Assembly (NCBI GenBank): GCA_965659945.1
Contig: CBFHYJ010000012.1
Span: 1-36,090 of the forward strand
Direction of reading: 5' to 3'
Source: VMDJ01 sp965659945
GTDB lineage: Bacteria > Pseudomonadota > Gammaproteobacteria > Chromatiales > Chromatiaceae
DNA: 36,090 bases
The notes under the pieces are model-generated. The model did no database searches. It was given only the letters and a program-made list of their open reading frames with translations, and was not told where the DNA came from. Below, in pieces: positions 24,949-32,772 of the stretch. Positions within the stretch are counted from its first letter, which is position 1. Every line of letters starts with the position of its first letter. The position numbers were made by a program, and so were the translations under genes.

Positions 24949-25704
24949 GTGATCAGCCAAGACACTATTGCACACTTTAAGACCCAGCTCGAAAATCATC
25001 CAATTTACGACGCGGTTTCGAGTCTTGAGGATCTTCAGGTCTTCATGCAGCACCACGTCTATTCGGTGTGGGACTTCATGTCGCTGATCAAGTATCTGCA
25101 ATCACGTGTTGCGCCAACTATTTACCCTTGGATGCCGCAAGGTGATCCTGACGTGCGCCGCTTTATCAACGAGCTGGTACTTGAAGAGGAAAGCGATGAG
25201 CGTCCTGATGGCAAAGGCTTTACCAGTCACTTTGAGTTATACCAACAGGCGATGAAAGAAATCGGTGCGGATACATCTGTTATCGAACGTTTTATTTCTG
25301 CGCTTCCGAGCAAAGGTATTCAATCAGCTCTTGCATTACCGGACATTCCAATACCCTCTGCCAACTTCACAGGACTGACCTTTAGCTTCATCGAGGCAGA
25401 CAAGCCGCATCAGGTAGCGGCGGCATTAGCACTAGGGCGTGAACACATCATTCCGTGCATGTTCCGCTCGATACTTTCAAAGACAGGTGTAACCGAAGCT
25501 CAGGCACCAATATTCCATTGGTATCTGAATCGTCATATCCACTTAGATGAAGATTTTCACGCGCCTCTGTCTTTGCGCTTACTTAATGGTTTATGCCAAT
25601 CAGAAAGTGATAAAGATGAAGCCATTGCGGCAGCTGATCAGGCAGTTAATGCCAGATTGGCTTTTTGGGATGGCGTGCTCGAAGCTATAGAGAGCTCGCG
25701 TTAA
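24949..25704 (+). CDS. DUF3050 family protein, probable heme-oxygenase-like helical fold
   Basis: A 251-residue, mostly helical protein that I assign to DUF3050. It starts at a GTG with AGGA about ten bases upstream. Acidic and histidine residues that could bind metal stand out: His35-His36 (FMQHHVYSVWDFM), Glu79-Glu81 (LVLEEESDE), His94 and Glu96 (SHFELYQQ), Glu165-His166 (GREHIIP), and the dense group His196, His198, Asp200, Asp202, His204 (RHIHLDEDFHAP). This pattern is reminiscent of heme-oxygenase-like diiron oxidases, but the exact ligand spacing is not proven. It follows the ATP-grasp gene after 98 bases, and its 3' end overlaps murU by 20 bases on the opposite strand. Confidence 0.75.
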   Translation: MISQDTIAHFKTQLENHPIYDAVSSLEDLQVFMQHHVYSVWDFMSLIKYLQSRVAPTIYPWMPQGDPDVRRFINELVLEEESDERPDGKGFTSHFELYQQAMKEIGADTSVIERFISALPSKGIQSALALPDIPIPSANFTGLTFSFIEADKPHQVAAALALGREHIIPCMFRSILSKTGVTEAQAPIFHWYLNRHIHLDEDFHAPLSLRLLNGLCQSESDKDEAIAAADQAVNARLAFWDGVLEAIESSR

Positions 25705-26356
25705 TTTCTGCTAATCGCTCAGGCGTGCCTACATCCGTCCAAATGCCTTGATGATGATGCCCACCGACCTTGTTCTGTGACATGGAACTCCGCAGTAAAG
25801 GCGCCAAAGGAAAACGCTCTTCCGACTGACTAGCAAACATTTGTGGCTGATAAAGCCCGATGCCACTGAAGGTCAATTTATCCATACCCTCAGCTGTGAC
25901 ACGACCGTTGGATAATGCAAAGTCACCCTTTAGGTTATGGCTAGGATTACTCACTAGCACGAGATGCGCTAAATCATATTCATCCAGCGCAAGCGCTGCA
26001 TAATCGATATCCGTCCACACATCACCATTCACTACTAAGAAAGGCTGCTCGCCTAGTAAAGGCAACGCACGCGCAATACCCCCACCGGTTTCTAGTGCTG
26101 TGTCTTCTGGTGAATAGGCAATGTTTACGCCAAACGCGGAACCATCACCGAGCGCCTGCTCAATCTGCTCACCGAGATACGCATGATTAATCACAAGCTG
26201 AGAAATACCTGCCTTTTTTAATCGCTCTATATGCCAAACAATCAGCGGCTTATCGTGAACCGTTAGCAGGGGTTTTGGGGTGTGATCAGTTAATGGCCGC
26301 ATGCGCTCACCACGCCCTGCAGCCAAGATCATCGCGACAGTCGGTTTTATCAACAT
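25685..26356 (-). CDS. murU: N-acetylmuramate-1-phosphate uridylyltransferase (MurU-type nucleotidyltransferase)
   Basis: Sugar-1-phosphate nucleotidyltransferase of 223 residues. MILAAGRGERMRPLTDHTPKPLL (from residue 9) is the nucleotide- and metal-binding signature; FLVVNGDVWTDI holds the catalytic Asp near residue 113, and GIWTDVGTPERL lies at the C-terminus. The closest remembered match is Pseudomonas MurU, which makes UDP-MurNAc in a fosfomycin-insensitive cell-wall recycling route. MurU is usually next to the kinase gene amgK, which is absent here, so a related mannose-1-phosphate or glucose-1-phosphate enzyme is not excluded. It lies 15 bases downstream of rho on the same strand and could be co-transcribed with it. 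Confidence 0.8.
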   Translation of the reverse strand: MLIKPTVAMILAAGRGERMRPLTDHTPKPLLTVHDKPLIVWHIERLKKAGISQLVINHAYLGEQIEQALGDGSAFGVNIAYSPEDTALETGGGIARALPLLGEQPFLVVNGDVWTDIDYAALALDEYDLAHLVLVSNPSHNLKGDFALSNGRVTAEGMDKLTFSGIGLYQPQMFASQSEERFPLAPLLRSSMSQNKVGGHHHQGIWTDVGTPERLAEINASSL

Positions 26357-26371
26357 CGCGATAAAGGCAAA

Positions 26372-27631
26372 TTACTTCGACTTCATTGCGTCGAAGAATT
26401 CACCATTCGTTTTGGTTGCTTTGAGTTTGTCATACAAGAATTCCATCGCAGCCAACTCATCCATAGGATGCAGAATCTTGCGTAGGATCCAACTCTTCTG
26501 TAGATCTTTCTCGCCAATCAACAGTTCTTCACGACGCGTGCCTGAACGATTGATATGAATCGCAGGGAAAATGCGCTTCTCTGCAATACGGCGATCCAAG
26601 TGCACTTCCATGTTGCCGGTACCTTTGAATTCTTCGTAGATAACGTCATCCATACGAGAACCGGTTTCAACCAATGCCGTTGCGATAATGGTTAATGAAC
26701 CACCTTCTTCAACATTACGTGCCGCACCAAAGAAACGCTTTGGTTTTTGTAATGCGTTGGCATCTACACCACCGGTCAATACCTTGCCTGATGATGGAAT
26801 AACGGTGTTATACGCACGTGCCAAACGAGTAATTGAGTCGAGCAAAATGACAACATCACGCTTGTGCTCAACGAGACGCTTTGCTTTTTCGATCACCATC
26901 TCTGCAACCTGTACGTGACGTGCTGCTGGCTCATCGAAGGTCGATGAAATCACTTCGCCGCGAACAGAGCGCGCCATCTCGGTAACTTCCTCAGGACGCT
27001 CGTCGATCAACAAAACAATCAAGTAACACTCTGGATGATTCATTGCGATGCTTTGCGCAATGTTTTGAATCAACATTGTTTTACCCGCTTTTGGTGGGGC
27101 AACGATCAACCCACGCTGACCTTTACCAATTGGCGAAACCAATTCGATCGTACGCGCAGTAATGTCTTCACTACTACCGTTACCCATCTCAAGGTTAAAC
27201 TTCTTATTCGCAAACAAAGGCGTGAAGTTTTCAAACAACACTTTGTTCTTTGCATTTTCTGGCGTGTCGTAGTTAATCTCATCAACTTTCAACAAGGCAA
27301 AGTAACGCTCGTTATCTTTTGGTGGACGAATCTTACCGACGATCGTGTCACCGGTACGCAGACCAAAACGGCGGATCTGGCTTGGCGATACATAAATATC
27401 GTCCGGACCAGCTAAGTAAGACTGCTCACCTGAACGCAAGAAACCAAAACCATCCTGCAGAATCTCAAGAACACCATCGCCACCGATGTCTTCACCTTTC
27501 TTGGCGTGTGCCTTCAAGATAGCAAAGATCAGATCCTGCTTACGCGAACGACCCATATCCTCGATACCCATAGACTCAGCGAGTGCTTGCAGTTCTGGAA
27601 CGGGCATTCTTTTCAATTCAGTAAGATTCAT
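26372..27631 (-). CDS. rho: transcription termination factor Rho
   Basis: Hexameric RNA-dependent helicase that terminates transcription. It has 419 residues, the E. coli length. An N-terminal helical domain covers about 1-45. The RNA-binding cold-shock-like domain has GFGFLRSGEQSYL, and the Walker A motif APPKAGKT is at 178-185 (Lys181 and Lys184 as in E. coli). LLIDERPEEVTEM is Walker B. There are no insertions of the kind seen in high-GC bacteria. It is preceded by trxA, with a terminator and a small hairpin in its 110-base leader. Rho commonly regulates its own leader. Confidence 0.98.
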   Translation of the reverse strand: MNLTELKRMPVPELQALAESMGIEDMGRSRKQDLIFAILKAHAKKGEDIGGDGVLEILQDGFGFLRSGEQSYLAGPDDIYVSPSQIRRFGLRTGDTIVGKIRPPKDNERYFALLKVDEINYDTPENAKNKVLFENFTPLFANKKFNLEMGNGSSEDITARTIELVSPIGKGQRGLIVAPPKAGKTMLIQNIAQSIAMNHPECYLIVLLIDERPEEVTEMARSVRGEVISSTFDEPAARHVQVAEMVIEKAKRLVEHKRDVVILLDSITRLARAYNTVIPSSGKVLTGGVDANALQKPKRFFGAARNVEEGGSLTIIATALVETGSRMDDVIYEEFKGTGNMEVHLDRRIAEKRIFPAIHINRSGTRREELLIGEKDLQKSWILRKILHPMDELAAMEFLYDKLKATKTNGEFFDAMKSK

Positions 27632-27663
27632 AGTTGGCCTTTGTAAGAAATTTAAGAGGCGCG

Positions 27664-27680
27664 TCTGTTAGATAAACAGA
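27664..27680 (-). other. hairpin in the rho leader
   Basis: TCTGTT (27664-27669) pairs with AACAGA (27675-27680) around a 5-base loop, about 33 bases before the rho start on the minus strand. It could take part in control of rho, but no family signature is recognised. Confidence 0.35.
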
Positions 27681-27711
27681 TCAGGTGCGGGATAAAAAAG
27701 TTGAAAATGAA

Positions 27712-27735
27712 ATCAGCCCCTCATGAGGGGCTGAT
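27712..27735 (-). terminator. terminator-like palindrome between trxA and rho
   Basis: A perfect 24-base inverted repeat with a CCCCTC/GAGGGG core lies seven bases after the trxA stop. On the minus strand it is followed by TTTCATTTTC and later a T6 run, so it fits an intrinsic terminator for trxA. Some readthrough into rho is possible. Confidence 0.8.
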
Positions 27736-27741
27736 GAATTG

Positions 27742-28068
27742 TTAGAGGTTACTATCAATGAACGCGGTCAATTGTGACTTAGAGACTGCACCCACTTTAG
27801 TTGCTTCGACGTCGCCGCCTTTGAACAACATAAGAGTTGGAATACCACGGATGCCATAGTTAGGTGGCGTCTTTGGGCTTTCATCAATATTCAGCTTTGC
27901 GATCTTTACCTTGCCGTCATATTCGTCAGCAATCTCATCGAGGATCGGAGCGATCATTTTGCATGGACCACACCAGTCTGCCCAGTAATCAACTAAGACA
28001 GGTAAAGACGACTGTAAGACTTCTGCATCAAAAGTGTCATCGGTCACATGAACGATTTTGTCACTCAC
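27742..28068 (-). CDS. trxA: thioredoxin 1
   Basis: Cytoplasmic disulfide reductase of 108 residues with active site WCGPC (Cys33 and Cys36) and the cis-Pro loop GIRGIPTLMLF. I chose the GTG at 28068 because it gives MSDKIVHVTDDTF, the E. coli-like N-terminus, and a GGAG lies eight bases upstream. An ATG 108 bases earlier is in frame but would add an unrelated Cys-rich extension. It is followed by rho and is divergent from rhlB, a conserved gammaproteobacterial arrangement. Confidence 0.97.
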   Translation of the reverse strand: MSDKIVHVTDDTFDAEVLQSSLPVLVDYWADWCGPCKMIAPILDEIADEYDGKVKIAKLNIDESPKTPPNYGIRGIPTLMLFKGGDVEATKVGAVSKSQLTAFIDSNL

Positions 28069-28132
28069 TAGAGTTTCTCCAATTTTTTTAAAGGGGATGT
28101 CGAGGCGGCCTATTCGCTCGCATGGATTGGCG

Positions 28133-28161
28133 TTGGAATACCAATTTCGACAACTGATAGT
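28133..28161 (+). promoter_or_regulatory. possible rhlB promoter
   Basis: TTGGAA (28133-28138) and GATAGT (28156-28161) are 17 bases apart and match the sigma-70 boxes at 4 of 6 positions each. They lie about 80 bases before the rhlB start in the 171-base divergent gap with trxA. This was judged by eye only. Confidence 0.35.
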
Positions 28162-28239
28162 GTCATTTGAGCTCATAAGTCATTTATTTTCAAGCCCCTG
28201 AGCGCTGCAAAGCACTGATTTCCGGTATGCTTCGCCCCC

Positions 28240-29553
28240 ATGAGTAAAAAACACCTAACAGAAACCCGTTTCGACAGCTTTTCATTACCTGAAAATGTGC
28301 TCCAAGGCCTACAAGAAGCCGGCTTTGAATACTGCACCCCGATTCAAGAAGCGACTCTTCCTCACATCCTGAATGGCGAAGATATCGCTGGCCAAGCACA
28401 AACCGGCACCGGCAAGACCCTCGCCTTTTTGGTCGCGACATTACAGCTACTCGCTGAGCGTCCAGCCGCCGAGAATCGCAAGATCAATCAACCTCGAGTG
28501 ATGATCCTTGCCCCCACTCGCGAACTAGCTATTCAGATTGGTAAAGATGCCGAAGTGGTTACCAAACACACCGAACACAAAGTGGCGGTAGTCTATGGTG
28601 GTACTGGCTATGAGAAACAGCGCAATCAAATTGAACAAGATGGCGTGGATATCCTGATTGGTACGCCGGGTCGCTTGATCGATTACTTTAAGCAGCACGT
28701 CTACGATCTTCGCGCACTGCAAGTTTTGGTTATGGATGAAGCGGATCGCATGTTCGATCTCGGCTTTATTAAAGACATTCGTTATTTATTACGTCGCTGC
28801 CCTCAACCCGCAGATCGCACCAGCATGCTGTTCTCAGCGACCTTGTCTTATCGTGTACTTGAGCTCGCTTACGAGCACATGAATAACCCAACCAAGGTGA
28901 CAATTGAATCTGAGCAGGTAACGGCTAAGGCGATTCGTGAAGTTGGCTACATGGTAGCTAACGACGAGAAGGTTAACCTGCTAATCGGTTTGATGCGCAA
29001 AGTAGGTGAAGCTCGCAGCATTGTGTTTGTAAACACCAAGCGCCAAGCCGAAAACGTCTGGGGCTTCCTTGAAGGCAATGGCTTTAAATCAGCCATCCTG
29101 TCAGGTGATGTGCCACAGAAGAAACGCGAACGCTTACTCAAAGAGTTTGCCGCTAATGAATTATCTGTTTTGGTTGCCACTGACGTTGCTGCACGCGGAC
29201 TACACATAGATGGCGTCAGTCATGTGTACAACTATGACCTACCGGATGATCGTGAAGACTACGTTCACCGTATTGGTCGTACCGCTCGCGCAGGGGCTGA
29301 AGGTGATGCCATCTCATTTGTTTGTGAGACCTATGCATTCTCACTACCTGATATCGAAGACTACATCGGTCATAAGATCCCAATGGAGCCTGTAACCGGT
29401 GAGCTAATCGCTGAGATCGATCCAAGTAGTAAGGTAAAGATGGAGCGCAAGCCTCGTCCACCACGCAATAACAATCGCTCTGGTGGTAAGGGCGGTAATG
29501 GTCAAAAGCGTCGCCATCACAACAAACCGCGTGGCGATAAGCCTGCAGCTTAA
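28240..29553 (+). CDS. rhlB: DEAD-box ATP-dependent RNA helicase RhlB
   Basis: RNA helicase that in E. coli joins the RNase E degradosome and unwinds mRNA for decay. It has 437 residues. Q-motif PIQ, Walker A AQTGTGKT (53-60), PTRELA (92-97), DEAD at 166-169, SAT, and the helicase-C motifs ATDVAARGLHID and HRIGRTARAG are present. A basic Arg/Asn/Gly/Lys-rich tail from about residue 410 may bind RNA. The rhlB/trxA/rho neighbourhood is the reason to choose RhlB over other DEAD-box paralogues. It ends at a strong bidirectional terminator. Confidence 0.94.
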   Translation: MSKKHLTETRFDSFSLPENVLQGLQEAGFEYCTPIQEATLPHILNGEDIAGQAQTGTGKTLAFLVATLQLLAERPAAENRKINQPRVMILAPTRELAIQIGKDAEVVTKHTEHKVAVVYGGTGYEKQRNQIEQDGVDILIGTPGRLIDYFKQHVYDLRALQVLVMDEADRMFDLGFIKDIRYLLRRCPQPADRTSMLFSATLSYRVLELAYEHMNNPTKVTIESEQVTAKAIREVGYMVANDEKVNLLIGLMRKVGEARSIVFVNTKRQAENVWGFLEGNGFKSAILSGDVPQKKRERLLKEFAANELSVLVATDVAARGLHIDGVSHVYNYDLPDDREDYVHRIGRTARAGAEGDAISFVCETYAFSLPDIEDYIGHKIPMEPVTGELIAEIDPSSKVKMERKPRPPRNNNRSGGKGGNGQKRRHHNKPRGDKPAA

Positions 29554-29570
29554 GCTAAGCGATCACGCAC

Positions 29571-29599
29571 AAAAAAGCCCGGCAATGCCGGGCTTTTTT
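29571..29599. terminator. bidirectional intrinsic terminator between rhlB and fbp
   Basis: The GC-rich stem GCCCGGC/GCCGGGC, with a three-base loop, is flanked by A6 on the left and T6 on the right. It lies 17 bases after the rhlB stop and 14 bases beyond the fbp stop on the other strand, so it can serve both convergent genes. Confidence 0.95.
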
Positions 29600-29612
29600 C
29601 GTTCTTAAGAAC

Positions 29613-30632
29613 TTATTCAGCGTGGTATGACACCAAACGCTCAACTTCATTCTTAGAACCTAAGACCACTGGCACACGCTGGTGTAGTGACTTTGGCTTA
29701 AGGTCCATGATGCGCTCATAACCAGTGCTTGATGCACCACCGGCTTGCTCAACAATCATCGACATAGGGTTTGCTTCATACAATAAACGCAACTTACCTT
29801 CAGTACCGTTATCTTTCATTTTCTGATCGATTGGATACATAAAGATACCGCCACGAGTAAGAATACGGTGAACTTCTGCCACCATGGAAGCAATCCAACG
29901 CATGTTGAAGTCTTCACCACGTGAACCTGTCTTACCAGCCAAACATTCTTCTACATAACGCTGAACAGGCTTTTCCCAATGACGCATGTTCGACATATTT
30001 ACTGCAAACTCACGTGTATCTTCTGGGATCTGCATGTTTGGATGAGTCAGGATGAACTCACCAATGTTCATGTCTAGGGTAAAGCCATTAACGCCGTGAC
30101 CGGTAGTCAATACCAACATGGTTGATGGGCCATATAAGGCATAACCTGCTGCAACCTGCTTAGTGCCTGGCTGCAAGAATGCACCTTCTTTATCACATGT
30201 GCCTTCTTCACCATCACAACGCAAGATTGAGAAAATGGTACCCACCGATACGTTAACGTCAGTGTTTGAAGAACCATCTAGCGGATCGAAGGTGAGCAAG
30301 TACTTACCTCGTGGGTACTGCTTCGGAATCATGTAGATGTCATCCATCTCTTCTGACGCCATTGCCGCCAAATTACCCGACCACTCGTTTGCCTCAATGA
30401 ACACTTCATTAGTCAGGATATCTAGTTTCTTCTGTGTCTCACCCTGAACGTTCTCGCTGCCTGCAGAACCAAGTACGCCGATTAGCTCACCTTTATTAAC
30501 AAGGTTTGAAATCACCTTACAGGCGGTTACAACGTCACTGACGAGCTCTGAGAACTCACCAGTCGCACCTTCGATTTGGCGCTGCTCTTCGATTAGGAAA
30601 TGGGTAATAGTTTGACCCGGCTTCATATTCAT
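29613..30632 (-). CDS. fbp: fructose-1,6-bisphosphatase class 1
   Basis: Hydrolyses fructose-1,6-bisphosphate to fructose-6-phosphate in gluconeogenesis, and in autotrophs in the Calvin cycle. It has 339 residues. The metal-binding LTFDPLDGSSNTDVNVSVGTIFSI lies near 112-135, and the sugar-phosphate region GKLRLLYEANPMSMIVEQAGG lies near 281-301. I chose the ATG at 30632 because AAAGGAG lies eight bases upstream; an earlier ATG at 30701 is in frame but gives an unrelated extension and overlaps the -10 box. No Calvin-cycle neighbours are visible, so only gluconeogenesis is supported. Confidence 0.96.
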   Translation of the reverse strand: MNMKPGQTITHFLIEEQRQIEGATGEFSELVSDVVTACKVISNLVNKGELIGVLGSAGSENVQGETQKKLDILTNEVFIEANEWSGNLAAMASEEMDDIYMIPKQYPRGKYLLTFDPLDGSSNTDVNVSVGTIFSILRCDGEEGTCDKEGAFLQPGTKQVAAGYALYGPSTMLVLTTGHGVNGFTLDMNIGEFILTHPNMQIPEDTREFAVNMSNMRHWEKPVQRYVEECLAGKTGSRGEDFNMRWIASMVAEVHRILTRGGIFMYPIDQKMKDNGTEGKLRLLYEANPMSMIVEQAGGASSTGYERIMDLKPKSLHQRVPVVLGSKNEVERLVSYHAE

Positions 30633-30701
30633 GTGATGGACTCCTTTGTCGATGCCACAAGCGGTCGCTTGAGCAACCACATCGGAAAAATCATGCGGCA
30701 T

Positions 30702-30730
30702 AGTATATAAGCATTAGCTTATTAATTAAA
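30702..30730 (-). promoter_or_regulatory. possible fbp promoter
   Basis: On the minus strand, TATACT (30702-30707) matches the -10 box at 5 of 6. TTTAAT (30725-30730), 17 bases upstream, is a weak -35. The predicted transcript would carry about 60 bases of leader before fbp. The area also holds an AT-rich inverted repeat, ATTAGC (30713-30718) with GCTAAT (30732-30737). Confidence 0.4.
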
Positions 30731-30748
30731 CGCTAATAAAGGATTAAT

Positions 30749-31414
30749 TTAGACCTTCAGCAACCCGGGAAGCAGCTCCGAGAACCCTTCAATCGGAATA
30801 AAATCAGTTACTTGCCGTTTTTCTTGCTGGGTATCTGGGAACGTAATAGCCACGATATTTGCAATGCCATAGCGCTCTGCAGACCTCAGAACATGCAATG
30901 AATCATCAACAAAAAGCGTTCGCTGGGGATCAAATGGCTCAATTTTCTGCAAGGCAGGCCAAAATTCATCCATCTCCTTGGGCTGACCAAAATCATGTGA
31001 GCTGATTAAACGATCGAGATGCTGATCAAGATGCGTTTTTCGCATTTTTAGATCGAGCGATTTTCGGTGCGCATTCGTCACTAAAATGCGCCTCTTACCG
31101 CGTGCGGCTAGGGCATCGAGAAACTCCGTCACATCTGGCAGTACTTGAATAAGATGCGCAACATCTTCTTTTAATTCAGGAATATCGAGTCCGAGTTGTT
31201 CTGTCCAGTAATCAAGGCAATACCAATCCAGGGTACCTGCAACTGCAGTCGTTTGCGCCGTACAGTCTGCTTTAGCCTTTTCTATGTCTATCCTTTTAAG
31301 TTCGGCATATTTATGCGGCACAAACTCAAGCCAGAAATGGTTATCAAAATGTAGATCCAGCAAAGTGCCGTCCATATCGAGCAATACTGTATCTATCGAA
31401 TCCCAATCCAACAC
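30749..31414 (-). CDS. yrfG: HAD-family GMP/IMP nucleotidase YrfG
   Basis: Cytoplasmic haloacid-dehalogenase-type phosphatase of 221 residues. Motif I is LLDMDGTLLD with Asp13 and Asp15. Motif II is ILVTNAH, and motif IV is RTLFVDDSLHVL. TLDWYCLDYWTEQLGLD and SHDFGQPKEM match E. coli YrfG closely. That enzyme dephosphorylates GMP and IMP. I chose the GTG at 31414, with TGAGGA eight bases upstream; an ATG 42 bases earlier is in frame. It is 116 bases upstream of fbp and divergent from the thioredoxin-like gene. Confidence 0.88.
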   Translation of the reverse strand: MLDWDSIDTVLLDMDGTLLDLHFDNHFWLEFVPHKYAELKRIDIEKAKADCTAQTTAVAGTLDWYCLDYWTEQLGLDIPELKEDVAHLIQVLPDVTEFLDALAARGKRRILVTNAHRKSLDLKMRKTHLDQHLDRLISSHDFGQPKEMDEFWPALQKIEPFDPQRTLFVDDSLHVLRSAERYGIANIVAITFPDTQQEKRQVTDFIPIEGFSELLPGLLKV

Positions 31415-31492
31415 TTGATCTTCCTCACTTGCAATTAGGCACACTCTAGCGAACACTTAGAAGGATAAAAAGAAAAAATCTAACACCCTGAA

Positions 31493-32587
31493 ATGTTGAA
31501 CAAAATCGTCTCGCTAATTTTCCTTTTTGTGCTCTCACTGCCTGTGAGCATGGCGCTGGCTGCGGGCGATGATTTTATTTTTGATGACGCTCCAACCAGT
31601 GACCTAGTGGTTTATCCAGAGTGGTTTAAGCAAAACTTCCTTGAGCTAGATGAAGACCTCGCAGAAGCGAATAAGAATGACAAAGTTCTGGTGACATACT
31701 TTGGTCAAAAGCGTTGCGCCTATTGTAAGAAATTGATGGAAACCAACTTCAGGCTACCGGACATCGTTAAATATACGCGCGAACATTTTGACATTGTTCC
31801 TTTAGATATCTGGAGCCCTGAGGAGTTAACCACACCTAACGGGCAAATTATGAGTGAGCGAGATTACTCGATCAGTCTTGATACCAACTTCACACCCTCT
31901 TTAGTTTTCTATCAACCTAACGGCAACATCGCACTGCGTTTACGCGGTTACTATCCTGCATATCAATTTAGGGCAGCACTCGAATATGTTGCTGATGAGC
32001 ATTATCTGATCGAGTCTTTTCCAGATTATCTGGCACGCGGTGATTCAACGTTACGTTTCGAAGCAGAGGATATGGTTGAAGAATTCTTTTTTGAAAAACC
32101 TCCGTACCATTTAGACCGAAGCGTTATTCCTGGCTCACGTCCACTCGCGGTGTTCTTTGAACAAGGTAATTGTCACGCCTGCGATATTTTGCATACAGAT
32201 CCACTCCGTAAACAACAGATTCAACGCCGCATGGAGCAATACTTTGATTCTGTGCAACTGGATATGTGGAGTGATATTCCAGTTGTTACCCCAGCCGGCA
32301 AAGCGACAACAGCAAAAGACTGGGCAAAAGAACTCGGGCTTTTTTATGCGCCTTCTATTTTGTTCTTTGATGAGAGAGGAAAAGAGATACTGCGTATTGA
32401 TTCGGTTGTGCAGTTTGTACGTCTACGCAATGTTCTTAATTACATTTCCAGCAAAGCGTATCTGCGTGAAAAGAACTATCTCGTGTGGAGTGCAAAAACT
32501 CGTCGATTGATTGATGAGATGATGCCGCGTATGCCAAATCCGCTATCTCAACCGACGCAGCCTACCGTGCCAAGACAACCTCAATAA
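31493..32587 (+). CDS. periplasmic protein with two thioredoxin-like domains
   Basis: A 364-residue protein with a signal peptide cleaved near Ala23 (MALA). Two SoxW-like thioredoxin domains follow in tandem. The first has CAYC (Cys75 and Cys78, LVTYFGQKRCAYCKK) and the second has CHAC (Cys227 and Cys230, AVFFEQGNCHACD). Each is followed by a DIWS/DMWS segment and a family-like FTPSLVFYQPNG or YAPSILFFDERG, with the conserved cis-Pro. The two CXXC motifs differ, so the domains may have different redox roles. The end is proline- and glutamine-rich. The protein probably acts on extracytoplasmic disulfides or cofactor assembly; the partner is unknown. It overlaps a small winged-helix gene by one base. 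Confidence 0.83.
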   Translation: MLNKIVSLIFLFVLSLPVSMALAAGDDFIFDDAPTSDLVVYPEWFKQNFLELDEDLAEANKNDKVLVTYFGQKRCAYCKKLMETNFRLPDIVKYTREHFDIVPLDIWSPEELTTPNGQIMSERDYSISLDTNFTPSLVFYQPNGNIALRLRGYYPAYQFRAALEYVADEHYLIESFPDYLARGDSTLRFEAEDMVEEFFFEKPPYHLDRSVIPGSRPLAVFFEQGNCHACDILHTDPLRKQQIQRRMEQYFDSVQLDMWSDIPVVTPAGKATTAKDWAKELGLFYAPSILFFDERGKEILRIDSVVQFVRLRNVLNYISSKAYLREKNYLVWSAKTRRLIDEMMPRMPNPLSQPTQPTVPRQPQ

Positions 32588-32772
32588 TGCTTGACGACGA
32601 ACTGCATGAACTCATTATCAAGCATCTGGAAGAGCACCGATCTGCATCCATTGGTCAATTAGCCGAAGCCTTGGGTGAATCATTTTTTAGTATTGATCAA
32701 GCAACCGATGAGCTCCGTGATAAAAAAATCTTGGATAAGATCGGCGTGATGGTGATGCTCGAAATTATTTGA
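32587..32772 (+). CDS. 61-residue winged-helix-like protein
   Basis: A mini protein of about 61 residues. It has two helices and a wing-like end: ELHELIIKHLEEH, IGQLAEALGESFFSIDQATDELRDKKILDKIG, resembling a winged-helix DNA-binding fold such as those in FeoC or MarR-type proteins. No metal-binding cysteines are present, so FeoC itself is unlikely. It lies between the thioredoxin-like and hydrolase genes with one-base overlaps on both sides, so it is translationally coupled and probably real. The function is unknown. Confidence 0.7.
   Translation: MLDDELHELIIKHLEEHRSASIGQLAEALGESFFSIDQATDELRDKKILDKIGVMVMLEII

Noticed and set aside
28069..28176. N-terminal extension of thioredoxin to an ATG at 28176
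   Set aside because: The extension is unlike any thioredoxin and the GTG at 28068 has a good ribosome site and the family N-terminus.
29613..30632. fbp as evidence of Calvin-cycle autotrophy
   Set aside because: Class 1 fructose bisphosphatase serves gluconeogenesis in most bacteria and no carbon-fixation gene is in the window.
30633..30701. N-terminal extension of fructose bisphosphatase to an ATG at 30701
   Set aside because: The ATG at 30632 has AAAGGAG eight bases upstream and the extension overlaps the likely leader.
32587..32772. 61-residue winged-helix protein as FeoC
   Set aside because: It lacks the cysteines of FeoC and no feoA or feoB is nearby, so only a general fold call is kept.
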